Source: Gemmatimonadota bacterium
Lineage (GTDB): Bacteria > JAAXHH01
Assembly: GCA_009838645.1 (NCBI GenBank)
Contig: VXRC01000039.1
Location: forward strand, 20,676-84,675
Direction of reading: 5' to 3'
DNA: 64,000 nucleotides
Part shown: positions 25,124 to 33,679 of the stretch, in pieces
How the letters are laid out: the number at the start of each line of letters is the position of its first letter
How positions within the stretch are numbered: the stretch's first letter is position 1
Notes under the pieces: model-generated
Database searches by the model: none
What the model was told of the DNA's origin: nothing
What the model saw: the letters and a program-made list of their open reading frames with translations, nothing else
Program-made: the position numbers and the translations under genes

Positions 25124-25552
25124 GTGGGGTCTCCGCGTGCTGCTGGGTGCGGGGTGCAGCCGCGCGTAGCGGCGAAAGACCGCACGGCGCGACGGACGGC
25201 AATGGTGCCGCCTGAACGGTAATATGCAGCCGTATTTCCCGATAGGCAAAAGCATATTCTGATATGGGCGCACGCGTGCGGGCACACGCCGTCGGCGAGG
25301 TGAACGGTCAAGTGTGTACACACAGGCGCACGCCGCCAGCCGTGTAGAGGCCGGAGAGAAATCACAAGTGCATCCGCGCAGGGGAAAATCGGACAGGTTT
25401 TGTGAATAGGATGGACCGAAAGAATGTATGCAGTACGTCTCGCCGTTCGAAATCACCGCGTGAGACCCGGGGGCACGAAAAAACGCAACCATTCAGGTCG
25501 TTTCCCTGTCTTAGATGCAGCGCGTGAATCGATGGTCGGCGAGGACCCCAAA
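25124..25552. other. 429-base divergent intergenic region
   Basis: It separates the leftward sulfatase from the rightward DUF5916 gene, so promoters for both should lie here, but no convincing -35/-10 pair is visible. AT-rich patches occur at 25235-25265 and 25390-25430. No RNA gene recognised. Confidence 0.5.
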
Positions 25553-28270
25553 ATGGTTGGAGGACATACCTTGTTTCTGAACAGACTGCATCGGTGGACG
25601 ATCATCCTGTCCGCCCTGATCATAGTGGGACCCGCGGAATCCGAAGCGCGCCAACCGGCGCTGGAGAAACGGGTGTACAATACCCGGCACATCACGTCGC
25701 TGCCCCCGGACATCGACGGCAGGGGCGATGATCCGGCCTGGAACGACGTGGAGTGGTCCGGCGACTTTACCCAGCTGGATCCGGACGACGGCGGGGAACC
25801 CACACAGCAGACGGCCTTCAAGATCCTTTTCGACGATCACAACCTCTACGTGCTGATCCGGGCCTTCGATACCGAACCGGACCAGATTACCCACCGCGTA
25901 ACCCGGCGCGACGATTGGGACAACGACTGGGTGGAGATCCATTTCGACAGCTACCACGACAAACGCACGGCTTTTTCCTTCACGCTGACCGCTTCAGGCG
26001 GGCGGGGCGACGAGGCCATATCGAACGACGGCAACGACTGGGACTCGAGCTGGGACCCCGTATGGTTCGGCGCGTCTACCATCGACGAAGAGGGATGGCT
26101 TGCCGAGATGCGCATACCCTTAAGCCAGCTGCGGTTCTCCGGCGAGGAGGGACAGATTTGGGGCCTTCAGGTACAAAGAAGGCTGTACCGCCGCGAGGAG
26201 CGTTCAGGTTGGCAGCACATCCACCGGAATTCGCCGGGCTGGGTCAGCCTGTTCGGGGAACTGCGCGGTCTTGAAGGGATCGAGTCTTCCCACCGGATCG
26301 AGATCCTGCCCTACATGGTAGGCGACCTCAACCGGTTCCAGGCCGAAGCGCAGAACCCCTTCCGCGACGGCCAGCGCGCCGACGGGCGCATCGGACTGGA
26401 CGGCAAGATCGGGCTCGCCGGGAACATTACCATGGACCTGGCCGTGAACCCCGACTTCGGCCAGGTCGAGGCGGATCCTTCGCGGGTCAACCTGTCGGCC
26501 TTCGAGCTGTTCTTCGAAGAGCGGCGGCCCCTCTTCGTCGAAGGGAAGAACATCACTGAATTCCAGGTCGGCGGCGGCGGTCCTTTCTGGAACGACCGGC
26601 TGTTCTACTCGCGGCGTATCGGCCGGTCTCCCCAGCGTAGCCCGGACCTCTCAGACGGTCAGACCATGGATAAGCCCCGGAATACGCCCATACTCGCCGC
26701 CGCGAAGATCACCGGCAAGACACCGGGGGGCCTGTCCATCGGCATCGTGGACGCGGTGACCGCGGAAACTGCCGCCCGGATAGACACGAAGGGCGCGCGG
26801 AGCGAGGAGTCGGTGGAACCGCTGACCAACTACCTGATCGCGCGCCTTCAGCAGGACTTCAACGACGGGGGCTCGTCGCTGGGCACGATGCTCACGGCGA
26901 CCAACCGGAACAACAACGAGGCCCACTTCGATTTCCTCAACCAGGCGGCCTACACGGGCGGGATCGATTTCCGCCACCAGTGGAGCGACCGGACCTACTG
27001 GCTTAACGCGAGCATGTCGTTCAGCCACATCCGGGGCGAACCGGAGGCGATTACCCGCGTGCAGCGCAATTCCGCGCGGTACTACCAGCGCCCCGACGCC
27101 GACTATGTTGCCCTCGACTCCACGCTGACCACGCTGAGCGGCCATGGCGGCAGCTTCAGCGTGGGCCGGTCGGGCAACAGCCCGTGGAACATGGGCATCG
27201 GCGGCACCTGGCGGTCGCCGGGCCTCGAACTGAACGACGTGGGATTCCTGCGCCAGGCCGACGTATTCATGCAGAACAGCTGGTTCGGCTACCGGTCGGA
27301 AAAACCGAACCGGATCTTTCGCGAGTATAACCTGTTCCTGAACCAGTGGCAGGGCTTCACCTTCGGCGGGGATCGGAAGTTCCTGGGCGGCAACATCAAC
27401 GGGGGCGGCCAGTTCAACAACTACTGGTGGGTATGGTTCAATGTGAACTCGGAGATCGAAGGTCTGTCCACCACCGCCCTGCGCGGCGGGCCGGCCCTGA
27501 AATCACCAGGCAACGTGGAATTCAACTTCGACGTCGACACCGATGGACGCAAGCCGCTCAGTTTCGGCTTTGGCGGCGGCCAAAACTGGCGCCGAGATGA
27601 CGCGGGAAGCTCGAGCTGGGTGTACCTGTCCATGCGGTACCGGCCAAGTAACGCCATGAATATCCGCATCAACCCGTTTTTCGACACCGCCCGAAACGAA
27701 TTGCAGTTCGTGTCCAATGAAACATTCGACGACGACGGCTTTACGGGCCCGGCCTCACAGGTGGACCAGGCCTCCCTGGCTGACCGCTACCTGCTGGGCC
27801 GCGTCGACCAGAAGACGCTGGGGATCGGTATCCGGATGAACTACAGCATCACCAACAACATGTCCATCCAATACTACGGACAGCCTTACATCTCGGCCGG
27901 ACGCTACGACCGGTTCAAGCGGATAACCAACCCGCGTGCCGACCGGTTCGCGGACCGTTTCGAACTGCTTTCGGACGGCCAGCTGGCCTATGACGATTCA
28001 GACGAAGCCTACCGCGTGGATGAGAATGTGGACGGCCGGACGGACTACTCCTTCGACGATCCGGACTTCAACTTCCTACAGTTCCGATCGAACCTGGTGT
28101 TGCGGTGGGAGTATACGCCGGGCTCGACGCTGTTCCTCGTGTGGCAGCAGCAGCGCAGCCGCTCGGGCGGCACGGGCGATTTCGCCGCAGGGCAGGACCT
28201 GAACGACCTGTTCGACACCTATCCCTCGAACATCTTCCTCTTGAAGTTCAACTACTGGTTTTCGCTCTAG
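25553..28270 (+). CDS. CBM9-like / DUF5916 outer-membrane protein
   Basis: A 905-residue exported protein. Residues 1-34 form a signal peptide (WTIILSALIIVGPAESEA). The start is ATG 25553 with GAGGA upstream; a TTG at 25571 with an even better GGAGG at seven bases is a real alternative. Residues 40-240 match carbohydrate-binding family 9-like domains (PPDIDGRGDDPAWNDVEW, FDDHNLYVLIRAFD, DDWDNDWVEIHFDSYHD). Residues 250-905 are DUF5916, an outer-membrane-barrel-like domain (LAVNPDFGQVEADPSRVNLS, FFEERRPLFVEG, RIGRSPQ) ending in NYWFSL. Such proteins are widespread in Bacteroidota-related bacteria; a role in surface binding of glycans or metals is plausible but unproven. Confidence 0.85.
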   Translation: MVGGHTLFLNRLHRWTIILSALIIVGPAESEARQPALEKRVYNTRHITSLPPDIDGRGDDPAWNDVEWSGDFTQLDPDDGGEPTQQTAFKILFDDHNLYVLIRAFDTEPDQITHRVTRRDDWDNDWVEIHFDSYHDKRTAFSFTLTASGGRGDEAISNDGNDWDSSWDPVWFGASTIDEEGWLAEMRIPLSQLRFSGEEGQIWGLQVQRRLYRREERSGWQHIHRNSPGWVSLFGELRGLEGIESSHRIEILPYMVGDLNRFQAEAQNPFRDGQRADGRIGLDGKIGLAGNITMDLAVNPDFGQVEADPSRVNLSAFELFFEERRPLFVEGKNITEFQVGGGGPFWNDRLFYSRRIGRSPQRSPDLSDGQTMDKPRNTPILAAAKITGKTPGGLSIGIVDAVTAETAARIDTKGARSEESVEPLTNYLIARLQQDFNDGGSSLGTMLTATNRNNNEAHFDFLNQAAYTGGIDFRHQWSDRTYWLNASMSFSHIRGEPEAITRVQRNSARYYQRPDADYVALDSTLTTLSGHGGSFSVGRSGNSPWNMGIGGTWRSPGLELNDVGFLRQADVFMQNSWFGYRSEKPNRIFREYNLFLNQWQGFTFGGDRKFLGGNINGGGQFNNYWWVWFNVNSEIEGLSTTALRGGPALKSPGNVEFNFDVDTDGRKPLSFGFGGGQNWRRDDAGSSSWVYLSMRYRPSNAMNIRINPFFDTARNELQFVSNETFDDDGFTGPASQVDQASLADRYLLGRVDQKTLGIGIRMNYSITNNMSIQYYGQPYISAGRYDRFKRITNPRADRFADRFELLSDGQLAYDDSDEAYRVDENVDGRTDYSFDDPDFNFLQFRSNLVLRWEYTPGSTLFLVWQQQRSRSGGTGDFAAGQDLNDLFDTYPSNIFLLKFNYWFSL

Positions 28271-28281
28271 GCGGGTGACGG

Positions 28282-29262
28282 CTAGGCGGGCCGCAGCTTG
28301 TTCACCATCTCCAGCATGGCCGTCATGTAGCCGATGGCGTAGGCGCGCCCCCGGTGATGCCAGTCGGTGTCATCTACGAAACGGGGCACGTGGTCGGTGA
28401 TCATGAACCCGGTGAACCCGACCTCCTTCAGGGTCCGCATGACCTCGTAGGGATCCACGTTCCCCTCGTTGATGAAGCACTCGTTGAAACAGGGCACGTT
28501 CCCCTGCACGTCGCGGAAATGGACGTAGATGATTTTTCCGGCGCCGCCGAAGTGCCGCACGGCCTTGATCACGTAGTCGTGACCTCCCATTTCCGACCAG
28601 CATCCCATGCAGAAATCCAGGCCGTGGTACGGACTGTCGAAGGTGTCCATGGCCAGCTTGAAGCCCTCGAAGCTGCTGAAGATCCGCGCCACGCCGCCCA
28701 GCATAGGGATGGGCGGGTCGTCGGGATGCAGTGCGAGCTTGACGTTGCTTTCCTCGGCGACCGGCAAGATCCTCGACATGTAGTATGCGTAGTTGTCCCA
28801 CATCTCGTCTGCCGTGAATATCCGGCCGAAGGTGGGTTCCGCGTCCCGGTGGGCCTCGAAATCGAACCGGGTGGCCGTAGCCCGGCCGCGAAGCACGGCG
28901 GGGTCCGGCGTCCGCCAGACGGAACTGGGGATCCAGTGGTACCCAAGGATGGGAATGCCGGCCTTGCCCATGTTGCGGATGGTGTACTTCATGTGCTCGA
29001 TCTGTTCGTCGCGGCCCGGCAGCCCCAGCATGGCCTTGTCGTAGAAGGGGATGGGGACGTTCTCCAGGGCCATCAGGCGCAGTTCGGCGTTGTCGGCCCG
29101 TTTCTTCAGGTCGACCAGGTCCTCCAGCTCCCAGCGCTTCTCGCCCGGCAGTTTCGGCGTGTTCATGAGGAAGTCGTCGGCGCCGAGCTGCTTGATGTAG
29201 GCCAGTTTCTCGTCGGTGAGCACATTGAACTGCCCGAGTCCGATGCGCATTTCCAGGGTCAT
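28282..29262 (-). CDS. Mannonate dehydratase-like (UxuA family) enzyme
   Basis: A 326-residue TIM-barrel protein. AAGGTGAGG six bases upstream supports the start at 29262. Sequence landmarks are LGYHWIPSSVWRTPDP, VKLALHPDDPPIPMLGGVAR, GLDFCMGCWSEMGG, IIYVHFRDVQGNVPCFNECF and FMITDHVPRF; these correspond to metal-binding His and Asp residues of D-mannonate dehydratases, which form 2-keto-3-deoxygluconate. It is shorter than E. coli UxuA (394 residues) but the core motifs are present. It starts one base after the parC stop, so it rides on the parE-parC transcript, an odd partnership. Another sugar-acid dehydratase or isomerase activity is possible. Confidence 0.8.
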   Translation of the reverse strand: MTLEMRIGLGQFNVLTDEKLAYIKQLGADDFLMNTPKLPGEKRWELEDLVDLKKRADNAELRLMALENVPIPFYDKAMLGLPGRDEQIEHMKYTIRNMGKAGIPILGYHWIPSSVWRTPDPAVLRGRATATRFDFEAHRDAEPTFGRIFTADEMWDNYAYYMSRILPVAEESNVKLALHPDDPPIPMLGGVARIFSSFEGFKLAMDTFDSPYHGLDFCMGCWSEMGGHDYVIKAVRHFGGAGKIIYVHFRDVQGNVPCFNECFINEGNVDPYEVMRTLKEVGFTGFMITDHVPRFVDDTDWHHRGRAYAIGYMTAMLEMVNKLRPA

Positions 29263-29263
29263 G

Positions 29264-31228
29264 TCAGTCCTCACCTTCCCCGGTGTCGGACGAAGTGGCC
29301 GGTGGTTCCGATGGACCCGACGGGTCAGGCTGCTCCGGCTTCCTGACCAGCCTCACACTCTTGAGCGCTTTCGGGGCCAGGCGGATGCCCCTGGCCCGGT
29401 TCCCCCGAACGGGAAAGAGCGAAAGGTCGAAGGCTTCCTCGAAGACTCGCATCCGCGGCGTGGGCTTGTAGGTGATATTCGCCATGACGTCGGTATCCGT
29501 GGTCAGTTGAAGGATGCGGCAACCCTCGGGCACGATCTCGTATCCCCGGTTCAGGATGAACTTGTCCAGCTTGCAGCGCTTGACGTAGGGATGGCCCTTC
29601 CGGTCGCGGTAGACGATGGTGAACACCCGGTCGGGATCGACGAACCCGCAGTACAGCATGCCCTTGTCCACGAAAAGCCGTTCGATCTCGGCGTGGAGCG
29701 CATAGGCGCCGGTCTTGCGGATCACGAGGACCCGGTCATAGGGCGATACGTCGAAGAGGGTGTCGCCGCCGCCCAGTCCATACCCCAGGTATCCGGTGCT
29801 CCGGTCGTACCTGAGCGCCAGGTTCCGTTGTGCCGCCTTCCGGGCGTCGACCCGCTTGAAAGCGGTGATGGTCGTCCTGCGGTGAAAAGCCTCGCGGTAC
29901 CGCCCGATGAGCCCTTCCAGGAGGGTGATCGCGTAGGCCGACAGATGGCCCAGGTGATCCCTGATCTCCCGCAGGCGGCTGCGGATGGCCTTCATCTCCT
30001 CGTTGGCGCGGTTGATGTCGTACAGGGAAATCCGGCGGATCGGCACCTTGAGGAGGGTATCGATATCCTCGGAAGACAGTTCTTTCACCTTTGACTCAAA
30101 GGGTTCGAACCCCTGCCGGATCGCTTCGTGGATCTTATCCTGTTCCCGGACTTCCTCGATGCGCTTGTAGATCCGTTCCTTGATGAAGAGTTGCTCCAGC
30201 GTTTTCGCGCGCAGCTTTGCGTGAAGCTGCTTCCGTTCGATCTTCAGTTCCGCTTCCAGGACCTCCAGGAGCCGCCGCGTGTTGTGCCTGAGCACGTCGG
30301 TAACGGGCAGTATGCACGGGTGGCCCGACCGGATGACCAGCACGTTGGTGGAGATGGAGGACTCGCAGTCGGTGAAGGCGTAGAGGGCGTCCACGGTTTC
30401 CTCGGAATGGACGCCCCGGGCCAGGCGGATCTCGATTTCCACCTCGTCGGCCGTGAAGTCGGAGATGCCGGCGATCTTCAGCTTGTTCTTCTTCGCCGCC
30501 GCCTCGATGGAACCGATCAGGCTTTCGGTGGTCGAACCGAAGGGCAGCTGCCGTATGACGATGCGTTTGGGGTCCTTCACGTCCAGCTGGGCGCGGACCA
30601 TCACCTTGCCGTTGCCGTCATTGTATTCCGAGACGTCCACCAGGCCCCCGGTGGGGAAATCGGGCTGGACCTCGAAGGGCTCGTCCCGGAGGCAGGCGAT
30701 CTGGGCTTCCATGAGTTCGATGAGGTTGTGCGGCAGGATCCGGGTCGCCATGCTCGAGGCGATGCCCTCGGCGCCCATGGCCAGGAGAACGGGGATCTTC
30801 GCAGGAAAGGCGACGGGTTCCCTGTTGCGGCCGTCGTAGGAATCCACGTACTCGGTGATCTCCGGATCGTACAGCACCTCCTTGGCCAGCGGCGTCAGGC
30901 GGCACTCGATATACCGGGCCGCCGAGGCGGGGTCGCCGGTGAGGGTCGAGCCGAAATTGCCCTGCTTCTCGATGAACATGTCCTTGTTGGCGAGATTGAC
31001 CAGCGAGCCGAAGATGGACTGGTCCCCGTGGGGATGGTACCGCATGGTCTGGCCCACCACGTTGGCGACCTTGTGGAACTTCCCGTCGTCCATTTCGAAG
31101 AGGGTATGCAGAATGCGACGCTGCACGGGCTTGAGTCCGTCGTCGATCTCCGGAATCGCCCGGTCCTTGATGAAATAGGAGGCGTACTTCAGGTAGTAGT
31201 CTTCGAAGAGGGTATCGGCGTAGGCCAT
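29264..31228 (-). CDS. parC: DNA topoisomerase IV subunit A (ParC/GyrA type)
   Basis: A 654-residue type IIA topoisomerase breakage-reunion subunit. The start at 31228 matches the family N-terminus (YYLKYASYFIKDRAIPEIDD). The catalytic Tyr is Tyr106 in AARYIECRL. The winged-helix segment KPVQRRILHTLFEM and tower/coiled-coil regions follow, and the C-terminal domain is short, without the six-bladed GyrA wheel. This is the layout of Bacteroidota-type ParC. The positions of the quinolone-contact Ser and acidic residue read Gln70 and Gly74 in HPHGDQSIFG. It is five bases downstream of parE. It decatenates chromosomes; a gyrase role is less likely given the C-terminus. Confidence 0.9.
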   Translation of the reverse strand: MAYADTLFEDYYLKYASYFIKDRAIPEIDDGLKPVQRRILHTLFEMDDGKFHKVANVVGQTMRYHPHGDQSIFGSLVNLANKDMFIEKQGNFGSTLTGDPASAARYIECRLTPLAKEVLYDPEITEYVDSYDGRNREPVAFPAKIPVLLAMGAEGIASSMATRILPHNLIELMEAQIACLRDEPFEVQPDFPTGGLVDVSEYNDGNGKVMVRAQLDVKDPKRIVIRQLPFGSTTESLIGSIEAAAKKNKLKIAGISDFTADEVEIEIRLARGVHSEETVDALYAFTDCESSISTNVLVIRSGHPCILPVTDVLRHNTRRLLEVLEAELKIERKQLHAKLRAKTLEQLFIKERIYKRIEEVREQDKIHEAIRQGFEPFESKVKELSSEDIDTLLKVPIRRISLYDINRANEEMKAIRSRLREIRDHLGHLSAYAITLLEGLIGRYREAFHRRTTITAFKRVDARKAAQRNLALRYDRSTGYLGYGLGGGDTLFDVSPYDRVLVIRKTGAYALHAEIERLFVDKGMLYCGFVDPDRVFTIVYRDRKGHPYVKRCKLDKFILNRGYEIVPEGCRILQLTTDTDVMANITYKPTPRMRVFEEAFDLSLFPVRGNRARGIRLAPKALKSVRLVRKPEQPDPSGPSEPPATSSDTGEGED

Positions 31229-31233
31229 GGGTC

Positions 31234-33309
31234 CTATACTTCGTCCAGCAGGTTCTCCACGATGTAGTCCCTGCGCTCGGGCGTGTTCTTGCCCATGTAG
31301 AAGGTGAGGGTTTCCGGAATGCTGTGGATGGAACGGACGTTGACCTTCACGAGCCGCATGTCGGAACCGATGAACTGGCCGAATTCGCCGGGCGAGATCT
31401 CGCCCAGCCCCTTGAACCGGGTCACTTCCGCCCCGCGAATCCGGTCCAGGGCCGCGTTGCGCTCCTTCTCGCTGTAGCAGTAGACGGTTTCCTTCGTGTT
31501 GCGCACCCGGAAGAGCGGCGTTTCGAGGATGTGGACGTGGCCCGCGAGCACCATCTCCTCGAAGTAGCTCAGGAAGAAGGTCATCAGGAGATTGCGGATA
31601 TGGTAGCCGTCGTAATCGGCGTCGGTCGCGATGATCACCTTGTTGAACCGCAGGTTCGATATCCCGTCCTCGATGCCGAGGGCCATCATGAGATTGTAGA
31701 GCTCCTCGTTCTTGTAGATGGCCGCCCGCGTGCGGGAGAAGACGTTCAGCGGCACGCCCTTGAGTCCGAAGATCGCCTGGGTCAGCGGGTCCCGCGCCGA
31801 GACCATGGAACCGGCGGCCGAAGGCCCCTCGGTGATGAAGATCGAGGAATCCTCTCCGAACTTCGCGTGATCGAAGTGGTACTTGCAGTCCTTGAAATTG
31901 GGGATCTTGATGGCGATACGCCGGGCCGCTTCGCGGGCCTCCTTCTTGACCGCATTCAGTTCCTTCCGCAGACGCTCGTTCTGGGTGATCTTCTCCTGGA
32001 TCCGCTGGGCGGACTCCTGGTTTTTGTGCAGGAAGTCCACCACGGCACTGCGGATCTCCGAGACGAGCCAGCCCCGGATATCGGTATTGCCCAGCTTGTT
32101 CTTGGTCTGGGATTCGAAAATGGGTTCCTTCAGCTTGATGGCGATGGCGCCCGCAATGGACTCGCGGACGTCCACTCCGCCGTAGCTTTTCTTGAAGTAT
32201 TCGTTGACGCCCTTTAGAATGCCCTCGCGGAACGCGCTCTGGTGGGACCCGCCGTCCGCGGTGTACTGGCCGTTCACGAAGGAGAAGAGCGTCTCGCCGT
32301 AGTTGGTGGTGTGCGTGAAGGAAAACTCGATGTACTGGCTTTTGTGGTACGAGGGCTCGTAGAGGACGTTCTCGCCCACCTCGGCCTTGAGGAAGTCCAG
32401 CAGTCCGTACCTGGAAACGAATCGCTTCTTGTTGAAGACCAGGCGAAGGCCGCTGTTCAGGCAGGCGTAGTTCCACATGCGGCTTTCGACGTAGTCCGGC
32501 TGGAAAGCGTATTCCCCGAAGATCTCCTCGTCGGGCAGGAATTCGACATAGGTGCCGTCCGGCTCGTCCGCGGCGCCCTCGTTCTGCCCGAGGAGTTGCC
32601 CCCGCTCGTACACCGCCTCCGCATAGCGCCCGTTCCGGTAGGCCACGACGCGGAAATCGACGGAGAGGGCGTTGACCGCCTTGGCGCCCACGCCGTTCAG
32701 TCCCACGCTGAACTGAAAGACCTCGTCGTTATACTTGGCGCCCGTGTTGATGATCGAAGTGCACTCCACGACCTTGCCGAGGGGAATCCCGCGGCCGAAG
32801 TCGCGGACGCGGACCCGGTCGTCTTCGATGGACACGTCGATCTGCCGGCCGTGGCCCATGATAAACTCGTCCACGGCGTTGTCGATCACTTCCTTGAGGA
32901 GGACGTAGATGCCGTCTTCCGGATCGCTGCCGTTCCCGAGCCGGCCGATATACATGCCTGTACGGAGCCGGATGTGTTCCAGCGACGAGAGGGTCTTGAC
33001 CTTGCTTTCGTCGTAGACGGCGGCGTCCGTAGCGCCCTCTGCGGCCGCGGCGACTGGAGATCCGTTGCCGTCGACGGACCGTTCGGCCGGAGAACCGTTG
33101 TCGTCGGGCCGTGCGGACGGAGATCCGTTTCTTTCATCCGGTCGCGCGCCGTTTTCCGATTCGACCGGTTTTCGGTTGGTCGCGGCACCGCTGCCGCGCG
33201 AACCGTTCCCGTTGCCGGACCGGCCGTTCGCCCCTTCTTCCCGCGGCGTGAGCAGGTCGAGCTGGGTGTTCCGGTCCTCTCCGCTTCTCGAACCGTTCCG
33301 GGTCGCCAT
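31234..33309 (-). CDS. parE: DNA topoisomerase IV subunit B (ParE/GyrB type)
   Basis: A 691-residue ATPase/TOPRIM subunit. GHKL ATPase motifs are EVIDNAVDEF, DFGRGIPLG and GLNGVGAKAVNALS; the TOPRIM domain has ITEGPSAAGS and DADYDGYHIRNLL. The TOPRIM EGPSAAGS and the following SARDPLTQAIFGLKGVPLN fit the ParE branch rather than GyrB (EGDSAGGSAKQGR). The first 100 residues are an unusual low-complexity extension rich in Asn, Gly, Ser and NGSP repeats (DNA 33040-33250), preceding the conserved LEHIRLRTGMYIG. AAAGGA precedes the ATG at 33309. Forms topoisomerase IV with the downstream parC product. Confidence 0.92.
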   Translation of the reverse strand: MATRNGSRSGEDRNTQLDLLTPREEGANGRSGNGNGSRGSGAATNRKPVESENGARPDERNGSPSARPDDNGSPAERSVDGNGSPVAAAAEGATDAAVYDESKVKTLSSLEHIRLRTGMYIGRLGNGSDPEDGIYVLLKEVIDNAVDEFIMGHGRQIDVSIEDDRVRVRDFGRGIPLGKVVECTSIINTGAKYNDEVFQFSVGLNGVGAKAVNALSVDFRVVAYRNGRYAEAVYERGQLLGQNEGAADEPDGTYVEFLPDEEIFGEYAFQPDYVESRMWNYACLNSGLRLVFNKKRFVSRYGLLDFLKAEVGENVLYEPSYHKSQYIEFSFTHTTNYGETLFSFVNGQYTADGGSHQSAFREGILKGVNEYFKKSYGGVDVRESIAGAIAIKLKEPIFESQTKNKLGNTDIRGWLVSEIRSAVVDFLHKNQESAQRIQEKITQNERLRKELNAVKKEAREAARRIAIKIPNFKDCKYHFDHAKFGEDSSIFITEGPSAAGSMVSARDPLTQAIFGLKGVPLNVFSRTRAAIYKNEELYNLMMALGIEDGISNLRFNKVIIATDADYDGYHIRNLLMTFFLSYFEEMVLAGHVHILETPLFRVRNTKETVYCYSEKERNAALDRIRGAEVTRFKGLGEISPGEFGQFIGSDMRLVKVNVRSIHSIPETLTFYMGKNTPERRDYIVENLLDEV

Positions 33310-33437
33310 GGGTCCTTTCCCGATAGCAGATGACTGTAAAACACTACGTGGGCGGCCATCCTCCATGCCGCGCGGGCGGCCAATCCCTCCGAGGCGCGGA
33401 CATTAGAACATGTCGTGTCAAGCCATGCAGTTAGCAC

Positions 33438-33466
33438 AATATATGGCCGTATGCCGCACATGTCAA
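33438..33466 (-). promoter_or_regulatory. Consensus promoter for parE-parC
   Basis: Minus-strand TTGACA (33461-33466), 17-base spacer, TATATT (33438-33443). The start would be near 33431, giving a leader of about 120 bases. The promoter lies in the first copy of the 34-bp repeat; the second copy has the weaker pair TTGTCA and TACAGC with the same spacing. Confidence 0.85.
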
Positions 33467-33509
33467 TATACGCTGTATGGCCGTATGCCGCGCATGACAA
33501 TATACGCTA
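33442..33509. repeat. Two tandem 34-bp repeats at the parE promoter
   Basis: Copies at 33442-33475 and 33476-33509 are identical at 31 of 34 positions and share TATGGCCGTATGCCGC. Because the repeat spans the promoter spacer, it has produced a duplicate promoter. Supercoiling-sensitive or protein-binding control of topoisomerase is a possible role. Confidence 0.85.
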
Positions 33510-33636
33510 CGTCTGTTTGGTAATTTGTCAAGGAAATCCATACCCGTGCGGGTACCATTGCGCGTGCCGGCTTGTAAGACTTGTGATGGGATCAGGGCGC
33601 ATGGGACGGACGTCCCGGGACCAACTGCCGGACGCC

Positions 33637-33679
33637 CTAGGACCCGGCACCGTCCGGTCTAGGACCCGGCGCCGTCCGA
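33637..33679. repeat. 22-bp tandem duplication at the acyl-CoA dehydrogenase stop codon
   Basis: CTAGGACCCGGC followed by A/G and CCGTCCG occurs at 33637 and again at 33659. The second copy contains the TAG stop of the dehydrogenase (minus strand); the first is a duplicate of the same stop context just downstream. Confidence 0.85.

Larger units (their letters stand above)
33310..33636. other. Regulatory region upstream of parE
   Basis: No gene is seen in this spacer. It carries a consensus promoter and two tandem 34-bp repeats, described separately, plus two further TTGACA-like hexamers on the minus strand (33416-33421 and near 33526) without good -10 partners. Confidence 0.7.

Noticed and set aside
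31229..32476. Upstream extension of the parC frame into parE
   Set aside because: The parE gene is unambiguous in the other frame there; the family N-terminus of ParC begins at 31228.
33442..33509. The 34-bp repeats as a CRISPR array
   Set aside because: Only two copies, directly abutting with no spacer, and they overlap a promoter.
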